Source of the DNA: Ipomoea triloba
Lineage: Eukaryota; Streptophyta; Magnoliopsida; Solanales; Convolvulaceae
Assembly: GCF_003576645.1 (NCBI RefSeq)
Contig: NC_044925.1
Coordinates: 17,723,600-17,787,599, forward strand
DNA length: 64,000 nt
Direction of reading: 5' to 3'
Below the pieces are notes generated by a model that saw only the letters and a program-made list of their open reading frames with translations, was not told the DNA's origin and searched no databases. Below are positions 1 through 11,386 of the stretch, piece after piece. The number at the start of each line of letters is the position of its first letter. Position 1 is the stretch's first letter. The position numbers and the translations under genes are program-made.

Positions 1-980
1 AATAATAATAATAATAAAATTACACGTATATATGTATATATATAAGATTGTACATATATACAAGTCTTCTTCATATATTCACCACAACATAATCATACTC
101 ATATCTACACATATACTCATGCTATACCACAATCACACCAAATTTCATCTACTAAAATCTTTATATCCATACTTTATCAATAAATTCATGAATATCATGG
201 TGGAAAAAGGTTTTGGTGGACATAAAGATTACCTTATCTTCTTGAAATCTCACTAATTTCCTTTAGATGCTCACTCTTCCACTTCCTTTGGTTCTTCTAC
301 ACAATCTATAAATTATCCACAACATACATAATATTAGATCCTTGAGAACACTAACTATACTAGAATAAATAGCAAAAATAGGATTTCCTACCTAAAATTT
401 TCCTAAAAATTCTAGGAAGTGTATAACATCATCACCCCATATTTAAGGAAACAATACTTGGATTCAAGATCTAGGAAGGAAAACAAAGCTTTTGAACCGA
501 TTAAAATGGAATTTTACCGAATATTTGTGATCTTGATGAAGGAATTGGCTATGGAAGCTCTTTGAACTCAAGGAAGAAGATCAAATATTTTTCCTCTCTC
601 TCTTCCTCTCCAATATTTCGGCCAAAGAGGGGAAAAATGGAAAAAACAAAGCTTATATATTATTTCTTATAAGATAGGGATGAAACATGTGGTAAAGGAA
701 GTGACACTTGTCACATTCTTGTGGTTCCAAAAATAAAAATCCTCCAACTTATCAGTTGTGGTCCAAATAGATAAAGTTTCGGTGGAAAATAATTTAAATA
801 GGAATAATTTTGAAACCAAAAATTTATTCCAGACTAAAACTCAAAATTGGGCTAGGTTCGGTACACCGCGAAACATAGCGATGCTACGATCAAAAAAATT
901 TTTTAATTAATTTTTTTTTCCGCTATGGCTAACTTAATTAAATAGGAGCTTTTAGTAAAACAAAATTTCGGGGTATTACA
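1..980 (-). mobile_element. H: partial Tekay/Del-like LTR, cut by window edge
   Basis: No gene. Read on the minus strand this begins TGTAATACCCCG at 980, the form expected for a long gypsy LTR start. The reverse complement of about 530-660 resembles 56520-56640 in element F in order and wording, including a shared run around CCATAGCCAATTCCTTC, so H and F are related LTRs. H abuts the last 27 bp of the E1 5' LTR, which suggests H inserted into that LTR. A short (AAT)n run lies at 1-17. The other end and any target duplication are outside the window. Confidence 0.6.
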
Positions 981-1007
981 CACACTCACCGCAAATACTA
1001 CACATCA
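981..1007 (+). repeat. E1 5' LTR, last 27 bp only
   Basis: This matches the end of the E1 3' LTR (about 6198-6224) with one or two differences and ends in the usual CA, three bases before the primer site. The rest of the LTR was separated from it by the insertion of H. Confidence 0.75.
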
Positions 1008-1010
1008 AAA

Positions 1011-1028
1011 TGGCGCCGTTGCCGGGGA
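1011..1028 (+). other. E1 primer binding site, tRNA-Asp
   Basis: TGGCGCCGTTGCCGGGGA is complementary to the 3' end of plant tRNA-Asp(GUC), the usual primer of Athila-like elements. The 270 bases that follow, to 1299, are leader with no gene. Confidence 0.9.
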
Positions 1029-1299
1029 TGGCAAACGGTTATTGAATTGTGTTGACATTTTTGAAGTAGATTTTTAAGAGTTCTTGAATTTCTTTCTTTT
1101 TGTTTGTTTACTTTTCTTATTTTTGTTACTTGATTGAGAAGTGAGCTTATATTGCCTTGTATATCTTGTGCTCACTCGCAACTACTTTTAGTTGCAAAAT
1201 ATTTGTTGTTAGCTAAGCTTTGTGCATGAAATTTTCTCTATCAAATCAACTAAAGCTTGCCAATGTGTGCTTATATGCATCCCCATGGTTACCCACACC

Positions 1300-2947
1300 A
1301 TGGAGGATAATCTTATAGAAATACTCCACCCCAACCATATCCCTATTACCCCCATTCCACCTATACTTACCCTCCACCAACATACCACTACCCACCTCCA
1401 TACCCTTACCCATTTCCACACCACCACTTACCACCTCCATATCACTATCCATTTCATACACACAATCATCACCCACATCCATATGAAACACCACCTCCAC
1501 CTTTCCAAGAAAATTACCCTTCACAATCACCCAATTTTCAAGAAATTGACTCATTAAGCTCCAAAGAAATATCCCAAAATATAGAGAGTAAGCTTACACA
1601 AATGATGAAACAACTCGACCCAAGCTATACTCGCGAGTCAAATTCATTCCTCAATTCCCACCTAAACACCTACTACCCACCTCCATCACAAATTCATCTA
1701 GAAAACAATACTACCCATTTCTTTGAAACACCACCCTCTTTCCCATATAATACCCATACCAATCCTTGTAATTCTATCCCACCGGCCAAGGACGAAATTG
1801 AAATTCTAAAAGCAAAAATTGATGCATTCACGAGGATGGCCAAGGAGGATACGGCTAATCTAAAAGCCGAAATCAAGAGCGAACCAAAAGACTATCTTGC
1901 TACCCTCCGGGAGGAAGGACTTCCATTAGAAGATGTTGAAACGAAGATGTTGTCCATGATGGAGGAGCTCATGAAGATCAATGAGTCCCGAGCCAACTCC
2001 ACCATCATAGATGACATCCCCACTTTGGAAGCTAATCCAAGGATTGCATAAGGGGTTGAAAAGGCGCGAAATTCTAGCAAAGAGGTGGAAGTTGAAGAGA
2101 ATGTAGATTGTTACGCCCCGGTGCTTGAAGAAGTTCCAATTTCCGAATTGGAAAATCAAAAGGAGGTAGAGATGGAGAGTGAGGATGAGGACATCGAAGT
2201 AGTGTGGGAAGATGAAGAGCCAACATACGGTAAAATTCCTAATCTTTCTTGTGCTAATATTCTTAAAAATCCTTGTGCTCTTATTGAAACCACCCTTGAC
2301 ACTTGTGTGGATGTATCCCCTTGCGTTAATATTTCCATCACATGTGATTATGATTGGTTTAAATTTCGGGAGGATGATTCCATGGAAAATTTTGATATTT
2401 TGATATATTGATTAATGATTGTAAGGATTCTATCTTGTTTGCTAATGATTATGATTGCTTTAACTTTTCGGAAGATGAATCCTTTTTCTTGGGTAAAAGT
2501 GAGTTGATGAGTGAGGGGGATGATGCTTCATTCTATTCGTGTGAGAGTGTGAGTGATTTTTCTAATCAAATAGAGTGGGGTGATGAAGAGAAGGAGTGTG
2601 AGGAAGAAATGGTAGGAAATGATAGGATTTTCACGCTTGATCTTATGGAGAAAGTTGAGTGGAGAGAGTTGACCACACTCGAAATTGAGGAAGGGAGTGA
2701 GGAGATATGGTTTGAAGCAAATGAGAAGATCTTTAGGGGGAGAAGAGAGGAAAAAGAAAAGGAAGTTGACACCATCCTAGAAGAGTTAAGGAGGGTGTTT
2801 GATGCTAAAATTTTTCCAACTATGCATGTTGTTCTTCCTTTATTTTTGTGGGAATTCAAGGATGTCCTACATCTTGGGACATTCCTTGAAGCAAAGGTTC
2901 ACGGGACGCTTGGTAAGGTCCCAAAATCTGTGTGCTCTGAAGGATAG
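1300..2947 (+). pseudogene. E1 Pro/Tyr-rich then acidic protein, broken
   Basis: The likely start is the ATG at 1300. The coding frame shifts within about 10 bases, then runs open through a Pro/Tyr/His-rich stretch (about 1320-1540) to a TAA at 2049-2051 and on in the same frame to 2411. A further frameshift moves it to the frame ending at 2947. The middle is charged and possibly coiled coil; the last third is very rich in Glu and Asp. No capsid domain, zinc knuckle, D[ST]GA protease motif, RT or integrase motif is present. The Pro/Tyr-rich start resembles the start of the E4 polyprotein at 22465, so the two families share an N-terminal module. The function is unknown. Confidence 0.6.
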
Positions 2948-2960
2948 AGCACACAACGTC

Positions 2961-3006
2961 TGGCCAAGAGACGTTAAACCATGGCGCACTTGGGAGGCAG
3001 TCCCAA
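2961..3006 (+). other. conserved post-ORF motif with short hairpin
   Basis: The sequence runs from GACGTTAAAC to TTGGGAGGCAGTCCCAA, whose ends TTGGG and CCCAA can pair. Equivalents follow the last gag or pol codon in E2 (11316-11360, minus), E3 (16796-16842) and E4 (27278-27317), although the coding regions before them differ. The role is unknown. Confidence 0.6.
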
Positions 3007-3204
3007 CGTTATCCTTAGATTAGAACTTTAATTCATGTTTACCTTTTTCTTTCTCTTTGTTTATTAGCAATTTTTCTTTTTAGAATAGCCTTGCTTGAGC
3101 TAACAATGCAGGTGATTTTGGTGCTAAGCCATGACAAATGAGTTGAACTGAATCAAACATGGAAGGCAAAAGCCAAGAGACAAAGAGGGTGATCAGCACT
3201 GCTG

Positions 3205-3296
3205 ACCACGCCTGCTCACACACGTGGAGACACGCGTGGAATCTTTCCAGTGTTGATCCACGTGGACCACTACGCGTGTGAGTCCGCGTGGAAGGG
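3205..3296 (+). repeat. internal CACGCGTG inverted-repeat block of E1
   Basis: This is a decayed copy of the inverted repeat found in the LTRs. It contains CACACACGTG, ACACGCGTGG, ACGCGTGTGAG and a loop with TTTCCAGTG. The arms pair less well than those in the LTR copies. Confidence 0.6.
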
Positions 3297-4265
3297 TCCT
3301 GACAGATTCTCGTGCGTTATTTTCTTTTCATCCAATTTTTCTAAGTCTTCCAGGTCTGGCCGTGCCAATAATCCCAATCTTTAAGCAAATTTTATTTACT
3401 GTTATTATTTTGTTTCTTTTAGTTGTTTAATTCTATGCAGCCGTTTGAGCTAACAAATGCAGGATAAACATTCCGGAGGCATAGAATTACTTTTAAATTA
3501 CCAAAGGCAAGAGGATGATGAGCCGACAATCTTAAAGAAATAGATGGGCAGTAAACCGAAGATAAGGCTGTAGACGCATTGTATGGTATATCTTTCTAAC
3601 CTTTCTTCCAATTGTTATGAGCAAATTTGCCTTAGTTCAAAAAGGATGAGTCGCATGATTTTGTTATAATGGGTATAATATTTTTAGAAAACTTATTTGA
3701 AGCCCAGAGCACACTTTTTAAGTGTGGAAAGATGCTTTAATGCACAATCTTTTAAGACCCTAATCCTTTTTCCTCCGTTCCTCATGGAAACATCGAGGAC
3801 GATGTTCACTTTTAAGTGTGGAAATGATTTATGCTTCTTGAAATAGTTGATTAATTGAGTGATAAGGTATAGGAACTAGAGGGCGTGTTATTGCCGATAC
3901 TATCTAGGAGGGCTCCTAACCTTGTGCCAAATATGAATGTCTTAAATATGCTTTGGAAGTTACACTTTGCACCAATTTGCACAATTTGACCCAAAATTGA
4001 AAATTTTTATGTGTGCTTGCATGTTCTTCACCTTGTATTTTGTTTGGACCTCAGTCAAAGATCTCTCGAAGTGGGAGTGTGAACCCCTTAAGTTTTAGAA
4101 AGATAAAAATTGCGAAGCCTGGAAATTGAACTAATCTTAACAGGACATGAGACAAAAGGTGAGCCTAAGTGAGCCTAGAGTGAAAATCCCTACTCCCTAG
4201 AAAAAGGCATGATGGGTTAATATGGTGAAAAGAAAAAAGGCAAAGGCCACTCCTAGAGATAAAAC
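3297..4265 (+). other. E1 3' noncoding region, first part
   Basis: I see no gene. It holds two copies of the PPT-like motif AAGTGTGGAAA (near 3718 and 3815) and a short dyad ACATCGAGGACGATGT at about 3791, which recurs in E2, E3 and E4. The segment AGTGGGA at 4070-4076 can pair with TCCCACT at 4610-4616 across the twin stem-loop. Confidence 0.5.
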
Positions 4266-4492
4266 AGAGGTGAGCCATCTAGTCTGGATACGGGGTAACC
4301 ATTGCACCGTCTTCGAAAAAGGATGGAGATCCATGTGAAGTCGGTTACCCCGAAGAGATCCTGAAAGATGAGAAAAATAGAGAGGAGGTGAGCTACTTCG
4401 CTAGGATTCAGGCACCCATTGCACTGTCTTCGAAAAAGCATGGGTCTCCATGTGAAGTTGGGTTGCCTGATGACGTTATCCTAGGAAGTGAG
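4266..4492 (+). other. E1 twin stem-loop module
   Basis: Two successive structures are visible. In the first, CGGGGTAACC (4291-4300) is perfectly complementary to GGTTACCCCG (4343-4352). In the second, CTAGGAT (4401-4407) pairs with ATCCTAG (4478-4484), and inside it CAGGC (4409-4413) pairs with GCCTG (4465-4469), CTTC (4428-4431) with GAAG (4454-4457), and CATGG (4439-4443) with CCATG (4448-4452) over a 4-nt loop. Families B and C keep the pairing with other bases. The function is not known; a structured RNA is inferred. Confidence 0.65.
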
Positions 4493-4933
4493 AAAATAGA
4501 GTGATCGCCCAAGCCATGGCGATGAGCGGTCCATGTCCCTGCCCTCACTTATATAACGTAAAGAGGCTTTGACGTGTTTCTTGGAAATTGGCTAGGGGGT
4601 GAACATCGTTCCCACTAGTCGGATCGGCTAGAGGCCCCTAGAAAATACAAGGTGAAACCCCATTGTCATTTGCATGCTTGAAGGTGTGAACAAAACTTTT
4701 ATGTTATATCCATCTCTTGAGTCCTTAACTTAGCATATTTCTTACATTTGGTCGGCATGAGTTTAGTGGTCTTGGTAGATAGTGTAGGGAATTTCACCCA
4801 CTCAACTCCGAACACCTCACACATCACTTGATCAATCAACAATGAGAAAACAAACTATCCTTGGTGCTTATATGATTAGAGTTTAGAAAAGTGTGCTTGC
4901 TTGAGGACAAGCAAGATCTAAGTGTGGAAACTT
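4493..4933 (+). other. E1 3' noncoding end and PPT-like motif
   Basis: I see no gene. The last bases, AGTGTGGAAACTT (4921-4933), lie directly before the 3' LTR, where the plus-strand primer is expected. The same motif precedes the 3' LTR in E2, E4 and, in reverse, E5. Confidence 0.6.
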
Positions 4934-6224
4934 TGATAAGCACCAAGAATAGCTTGTTTTAGGGGTCAATTACGGGCTAGAATTGTATAGTTTATTACCC
5001 ATTTCATAAGGATTTCATGCATTTAGACTCAGATGTGACCAAAACCGCTAACAAGAGCATGGAAGATGTTTTTAAGCTATTTTACAGCCAAAAGGAGGAC
5101 TTAAGGCCAAAACTGAGCAAGAAATGAAGAAGCCATGAAGTAGGAGCCTCCCACGTAGCCTCACACGCGTGTGGAGGGGCGTGGAATAATTCCAGTAGCT
5201 CCCCACGCCCTCCACCACGTGTGTGGAAGGATCGAGGAGTCGAGCCCTTGTCTCGACGCGTCGAGAGCCCTGTACCAACCCTCAAAATCTGCTGCGAGAA
5301 ATTTACTATCTTGCCCCTGTTTTGTTCCCCCTATATAAGGCTCATTATTTCAGACCTTTGGGAAGGGGGAGGCACCCAATAATTTTAGATTTAGATTTCC
5401 CTTTCCAAATTCTTCCCCTTTGGGGAGGAAGACAAATACCCCTCCTTAGATTAGCTTAACTTAGTGTAGATGAAGAAGATGATGTAGATCCAAAAGCTTT
5501 CCTTAGGTAACATACTTCTTTTAATATAAAGTTTGATCTTTTATATTCTTGCTTTGTTTCTGTTGTTGATATTAATGTTTATTATGTTAGAGTAGATTAG
5601 TTTGGGTGTGTGTGCCCTTGTTGACCTATGGATTGATGTTTATATTTTATCTTATGATCTTGAGTATTGTGGGAGTATGATTGACGATTGTATGGATGAT
5701 GTTGTTTAATCTTTGCTTCTATTTCCGGCCGGGATAGTTAGTGAACCGAGTGGAAGTGAGAGAGTGCGCGATAGCGGCCTCTCACGAGCCCAACTCATCT
5801 ATATTTCCGCTCTTAGTCCGAAAGGACGAGATCCGAGAGGAGTGGTAGGCAAGGTGTTTGATAAAATGCCTCAACCGAATGAGGATTGAGAGTCTGAGTG
5901 TGACGCCACTCGGTACTAATACCGTGACTCCCGAGATCAATCTCGAAACCCAATTCCAAGCTACCTACGATAATCAATCCTTTGGCTTAGCATTGGCATG
6001 CACCCCTTCCGTTTACCTTTTGTATTTTCTATCCAACTTTACTTTCAAACCACCCATGAACAAAACCTTTACCTTTGATTCTTGTAACTCTTACCTTTCA
6101 ACTTCTTAAATGCCACACGTATTTGGTTCCCATTCGCCATCCTTGAGAGACACGACACTCGGGGAGTCTTGACTCTTCGTTTTATCACCTTCACATTCAC
6201 ACTCACCGCGAATACTACACATCA
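4934..6224 (+). repeat. E1 3' LTR, 1291 bp
   Basis: It starts TGATAAGCACC and ends ACACATCA. It carries the inverted-repeat block at 5162-5226, a TATA box TATATAA at 5332-5338, and a donor-like AG|GTAACATAC at 5507. A conserved tail near the end includes ACACTCGGGGAGT. E5 (43713-45068) is the same family. Small open frames in it are not conserved. Confidence 0.85.
5162..5226 (+). promoter_or_regulatory. LTR inverted repeat upstream of TATA (family A)
   Basis: The left arm (5162-5184) and right arm (5203-5226) pair through GTGGAGGG-CGTGG with one bulge and a few mismatches, around a loop containing ATTCCAGTAGC. The block is about 110 bp upstream of the TATA box. The cores ACGCGT and ACGTGT resemble CGCG-box (CAMTA) and ACGT-type sites, so a promoter role is possible but inferred. 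Confidence 0.55.
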
Positions 6225-7061
6225 CAAAGCTTCAAATCCTAACTCTAATCAAAGACATGAAAGAGTCAAGAGCTCAATCTCTTATCTAGATTGGCCAAAT
6301 CCAAACAAGATCTCATCAAAACAACAATCAATAGACAGGAATAGATAATCCAACAATCTAAGTAGTTGGATCCAAAATAGAGATAAGATCATCACACTAG
6401 CAACATGCAATCACACAATCCAAATCCCTAGATTAAACTAGCCACTCATGATATGAAATTCAAGACAAAAGCTAATTTAATCCAAGAACAAGATAACAAA
6501 ATATAATAGAAATGTAATAGAGATCACCTAGAGTGAAGTAATCTTTCAATCCAAGCTTGTTGTCTTGCTACAATCGAGATTTATCTTATCTAAGAAATGA
6601 AAATCTAAGAAAATGGAGAAAGTTCTCCAAAAGAAAAACTAGGGAAAGGGAAAACTAAATTTCTGGGAACATCCTCTAAAAATCTGTCAAAGGGGTTTAA
6701 ATAGTCTCCGAAAAGCAACCCTAGCAACATTTCTGCGCAATGCAGTCTCCACGCCAGCTCACACGCGTGTGAGTGTGCGTGGGAGGCTACTAGATTGTTT
6801 CCACGCATGCTCACACGCGTGTGGCCATCCTCTTGGGTCCTCCGGGGCTCCGATCTTGCCTGCTTCGTTCTTTAAGGTCAACTTTTGCTCCTATTGGCTC
6901 CCGGGACTCCTATTTTACCTCCTTTAGGCTAAAAGTAGCTTTTGTGTGTTGGTTAGTGAATTTAAAGCATTTATGAGCATAATTCATCATCTAAGGATGC
7001 TATAAACGTGACAAAGCACCCTAATATGCACTTGATTTAAGGGTATCTCGGAGGCATATCA
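6225..7061 (-). repeat. E2 3' LTR, first 837 bp
   Basis: Read on minus it starts TGATATGCCTCCGAGATACC at 7061 and matches the E2 5' LTR (33332-34666). The remaining 500 bp or so lie beyond E1, left of the window. An inverted-repeat block is at 6749-6832. Confidence 0.85.
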
Positions 7062-8916
7062 AATTTTCCACACTTTGGTTCTTGCTGGCCCTCAAGCAAG
7101 ACAATTTACTATTTAAGCACATAAGTCTCCGAGATGCCTTCTCATGTAAAACAAAGCTTTTGGCAAGTCAAAATGATGGGTGTCTAAGACTGTCGAAACG
7201 GGAGAAATCATTTGTGTTATCTACAAAAAATTTTGGTCAGATGTCATCAACTCAAGAAATATTTTCGGGAAATAAAAACCTTTCGTAGATAAACAAGTAG
7301 AATAAAGGATCACACTCCTTGCACCATACGCAAGCATGAATTTCCGAAGTTTTGGTTCACCTTCTATTTAATTAGGGCCTCTAGCCGATCCCGCTAGTGG
7401 GAACGATGTGCACTAGCTAATCAACTTTTCCAACCTTATACGCCAAAGCCCAACGTAAATATAAATGAGGGTAGGGGCATGGACCACTCACCGCTTTTGG
7501 CTTAGCGTGGTCCCTCTTTTCTTCTCACTTCCTAGGATAACGTCATCGAGCCACCCGACTTCACATGGAGCTCCATGCTTTTTCGAAGACGGTGCAATGG
7601 GTACCCGAATCCTAGCGAAGCGGCTCACCTCATCTCTTATTTTCTCAATTCTTGGGATCTTTTTATGTGAACAACCGACTCCAGATAAAGCTTTTTTTTT
7701 CTTACCGAAGACTATGGTTGAACACAACCCAACGAATTGGCTTCCCTCAATTTTTTAAACTTAGTGATTAGCCTTTTGCCTTTTCGACTTCTCTCCATGT
7801 CAACCCCTCATGCCTTTTTCTATTTATGATCAAGGGATTTTTTTTCTCATTAAGTTTACCAACAGGCTCACCTTTTGCCCATGCCCTACCAAAATTAGTC
7901 TAATTCCGGGCCTTGCTAGTTTTATCTTTCTCAAATTAAAAAGTGCACACTCCCACTTCGAGAGATCCTTGACTAAGGTCCTACGTAAATAAGAGGTGAA
8001 CATCATGCAAGCAGGCAAGAATATAAACTTATTTGGCTCTAAACACTCTCATGGGTGCGAAAAGTAACTTCCTCAAAGATATTTCAAGAGTAAAAATTTT
8101 TGGGCATCTAGTCAAAATTCTCTATTCAAAATTGCAAATGCACCCGCTTATCATTCCCAAGAGCTTCAACTTTCTTATTCTAAGCATATAAGCCTACAAA
8201 GCACAAAGTGCGTCCTTTCCACACTTTAAAATAAACATCGTCCTCGATGTTTCCATACGGTATACGGTAAAGGAATGAACAGGGATTCTAAGGATTAGAC
8301 AAATGAAAGATCCCTTTCCACACTTTGGAATTTGCCCTTGGATATAGGGTATGCATCAAACGATCCTATATAACATGGTAAGCTCAAACATAACACATAC
8401 ATAAAGCTATATAAACAAATATTTCCACACTTTAAAGATCAAAACGGGGCTTTAAAATTAGAAAAGGAATAAGAGGATAAACCAAGTATGCATCCCTCTT
8501 TCCACACTTTAGCTTCCAGCATAGGCCTGCTCCCGTTATCGATGCTCTATAAGAAATGGAGACATAACATACAAAAGGGTTTTCAGAGTGCTATTCAATT
8601 ATTGTAAGCTGATAGAAATATGAAAGCAATAAAATATAAAGATAGATAATTAAGTATGTAAATATAAAATAAGCAAAATTATTCAAAATAGAAATGCGGA
8701 TATTTAAAGTGCATAAAAGTAAAGCAGTTGGAATGTAAAAAGCGTAAAACATAAAGCATAATTAAAGTCAAGCAAAGTAAAGTAAAAGAAATAAAGGCGG
8801 AACCCCGCGCATAGGGAACCTAATGTTTAGTGGGACAGACAACCAAAGTAACCAATGTCAATCGGACTTCAGAATCACAGGTCAAGTGTCAGGATTGAGA
8901 ATGGACTAGGGAGGCA
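7062..8916 (-). other. E2 3' noncoding region
   Basis: I see no gene. TTTCCACACTTT, the reverse of the PPT-like motif, occurs next to the LTR (7066-7077) and again near 8218, 8312, 8427 and 8501. The twin stem-loop lies at about 7488-7700, with the palindrome CATGGAGCTCCATG near 7564. The dyad ACATCGAGGACGATGT (minus) is at about 8235. Small frames at 7465-8018 cross these structures and are not genes. Confidence 0.55.
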
Positions 8917-10163
8917 TCACTGATCGCCGAAGGATGGAGGGTGGAACTGGCTATCAAATCTAGCCTGAAGCTCTTGAATTCTTCGATCATTTTCCTCCAC
9001 TGCTCTTCGCATGCGAATAAGCTCTTCACTGTGGACGTCTTGCCTCGCAGATATAGAAGTAAACTGGCCTTCCTGCCACGTGCGCTACTCATGCCAATAA
9101 TTCATTTGCTCATTATGGAGCTGCCTATGGAAAGTTTGAGGTGCTTCCCATTCCATTGAAGTAGGGCCTTGCTCCTGCACTGCGGCTGCTTCGTCCTCCT
9201 CATTCTCGTCATTATCCTCGTTAGTGTCATCAGAAGCTTCCCAGTTTGGCGCATTATCACCTCCCAATCTCAAATGCATAGCAAAGGACTCACCAACGGA
9301 GAAAGCAATCATGGTACCCTCATCTTTTTCTCCTATCAGAAGGTCTGTTAGGCCTAAACCCTGGCACAATCTAGTAACAAAAGGTCCGATGAAAACAGTC
9401 TGAACCTTAGGCTTAAGTTGGGTTTGGAGCCATTTTCTCGCTTGTACTCCCATGTTGATGCTGATTCCGTTCTCCATACACCACATATAAAAGAGATCTT
9501 GCTTATAGACTTTGTTTCGGTTGGTGGTTCTACCGGAGAGATTCACTGCGAAGGTTAACCTAATAGCCTTTAAAGCATTCCGAGTGATGAGGTTTGCCTT
9601 GAGATTGGATGAGTTGTAAGGTGCATTGTCTGTTATGCTCTTCTAGTATTGAATAGCTATAGCCTCTGAATCGAAGTCTTCCTTAAACTCCCTAAATATG
9701 GTAAAGAAATATCCACAGCATCATGGAATCCGAGAGTAACACCCAAAATGTTAACTGATAAGCTGTAATGGTTGCCAAACAGTCTGAACGAAATGGACTC
9801 TCTTGCATTATTAACTTCTTTTCTGATCTCCAGTGTCGCCAAGAATTCATACGTGACTGGCGCAAATGTAGGTCCTCTCCACTCGAATAGACGACGGAGT
9901 TGTCGGTGCCTTATTAGTCCATTAACCTCGTTTAAACAACCAAACTCTGTCAAAATATTGTCATCAAAGTAACGGCCGATGCTTAGCTGCTTGCTCTTAT
10001 AATTATCCACTAAAGTGCGCTTAAGAGGTGTCAAGTGCCTAAGTGACCTTGAACCTCGCTCCTGAGGAGCTTGTTGAACTGCAGCTTGAGGTCGTGCTCG
10101 TGACCTACTGGATTCTCCGTGATCATGCTTGGATTTCTTTGCTACCTCTTTAGATCGTCCCAT
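8917..10163 (-). pseudogene. E2 Athila-ORF1-like protein, frameshifted
   Basis: It starts MGRSKE at 10163 and matches the E3 copy (17928-19160) along its length. The first part (10163-9657) is open to a frameshift near 9690; the rest runs from about 9600 to a TAG at 9085-9087 and then to a TGA at 8917-8919. The basic, Ser/Arg-rich start is followed by a globular region with EFLATL, ARESISF and LFYMWCMEN, then an acidic tail and a short coiled-coil-like end. The pattern resembles the Athila ORF1 family, which lies in the env position; no signal peptide or membrane segment is seen. The TAG sits where E3 has CAG. Confidence 0.65.
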
Positions 10164-10164
10164 C

Positions 10165-10862
10165 CTTCAAAATTTTAGAAATTAACATTCATGGTAATTG
10201 GTTTTGAATAACTATCTTACAAATAAGTCACCATTGGATTCATGTAAAATTCCTTGTCAAGATAATGGATTTCAAACATGTAGGGTTAAGGATTTTCGAA
10301 AATTTCGCCATAGTTTCCCCTATAATTTGAACAATTCTATCATAAGAATATCAACAATATCATTCCATTATCACACACATGCATAATATCATCATAAGAT
10401 AATTCAATTTGATTATCAAATAAGAAGTCAACTACAAAAGTCAAGAATTTCAAAAAGTCAACTTCATTTTCTTCCCCAAATTCTAAAATTAGGGTTTGAA
10501 ATGGAAAATTCAATGTTTGCAATGTAGCATGTGGAAAGTCAAATTGATGGCATATAATAGTTCTATAACAAGTTTACTCATCAATTCAAGCATCAATTTC
10601 ATAATTTGAACAAGAAATTCAACAAACCCATTTGTTCATCAACGGTGTTCACACTTGAAGCTCAAATATACATGTCAATCCATCAATGCAATCATCAATA
10701 ATGAAAGAAAACATCAAAGGATAGTTCTATGAAGCATTATAAACCAATTTAAACATTCAAATCATTCAAAATCATGCAAGGTAATGTAGAATAATTTTCA
10801 CATTCAAGATCTTCCAAACTCATGGATATTCAAAAATAAATGGTTAAAAGATAAGAAATTAC
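10165..10862 (-). other. predicted leader intron before E2 ORF1
   Basis: On minus, the donor CATCAAG|GTAATTTC at 10862 and the acceptor ending TTGAAG one base before the ORF1 ATG bound 698 nt. E3 has the same donor and an acceptor at the same place, giving 697 nt. The segment is AT-rich and has no other gene. No transcript evidence is available here. Confidence 0.5.
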
Positions 10863-10995
10863 CTTGATGGTGACGTTTTAATCCTTCTTTGAGTATGGAG
10901 TATACCTTGCGTGGAGAATAGAAGAAAAATAGGGTTGGAAGAGCAAAATGGCGTGGGAAGGTCGAATGAAGGGTTTTAATCCGTGAGGAAGCTTT

Positions 10996-11136
10996 CACGC
11001 CGGCGACACGCGTGTGTGCGTGCGTGGGGGCTTATTGCCTCGCTCCCACGCACGGCTGCACGCGTGTGAGCGTGCATGGGGGCTTATTGCTTTGCGCCCA
11101 CGCACGTCTGCACGCGTGTGATCCTGCGTGTCAGCG
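10996..11136 (-). repeat. internal CACGCGTG inverted repeats of E2
   Basis: Three ACACGCGTGTG or GCACGCGTGTG cores alternate with CGTGCGTGGG and CCCACGCACG, so adjacent arms can form two hairpins. The block sits upstream of the predicted ORF1 leader intron, as in E3 (17041-17153). Confidence 0.65.
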
Positions 11137-11315
11137 CGGTGCACTATGTCCTTCCGATTTTGGTCTTGTCCTTCACGCTTGTACCAGTGTTAGGTCTTTC
11201 CAACGCATTTTCAGTCTCGAATCCTACAAGTTAGTCCTTAAAACATGGTTCCATTGGGTTGTAACAAATTATTAGAACAAAAACATAAAAAGATTATTAA
11301 AAGACAATTTATTAA

Positions 11316-11360
11316 ACCTTGGGTTGCCTCCCAAGCAGCGCCACAGTTTACGTCATTGGC
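11316..11360 (-). other. conserved post-gag hairpin motif of E2
   Basis: On minus this reads GACGTAAACTGTGGCGC and then TTGGGAGGCAACCCAA, as in E3. TTGGG and CCCAA can pair around AGGCAA. It follows the gag-protease stop by about 30 bases. Confidence 0.6.
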
Positions 11361-11386
11361 TAGACGCATTATACTTTGTTTGTTTT

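Larger units (their letters stand above)
981..6224 (+). mobile_element. E1: Athila-like element, family A, non-autonomous
   Basis: The layout is a 5' LTR remnant, tRNA-Asp primer site, a broken Pro/Tyr-rich and acidic reading frame, a long noncoding region, a PPT-like motif and a 3' LTR. The interior is about 3.9 kb and holds no gag capsid, protease, RT or integrase, so any movement would need proteins from another element. It lies inside the 3' LTR of E2: at 6225 the sequence becomes the minus-strand E2 LTR, matching the uninterrupted E2 5' LTR around 33835. Confidence 0.8.

Noticed and set aside
1011..1028. tRNA-Asp gene fragments at the four primer sites
   Set aside because: Only the 18 bases complementary to the tRNA 3' end are present, placed three bases after LTR ends; they are primer binding sites.
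1222..1557. His/Thr-rich frames on both strands
   Set aside because: They are off-frame readings of the Pro/Tyr-rich start of the E1 protein, whose real frame continues into 1602-2411.
8889..9092. Minus-strand frame MSSARGRKA at the end of E2 ORF1
   Set aside because: The ORF1 tail is in another frame, ending at 8917, as shown by the E3 copy.
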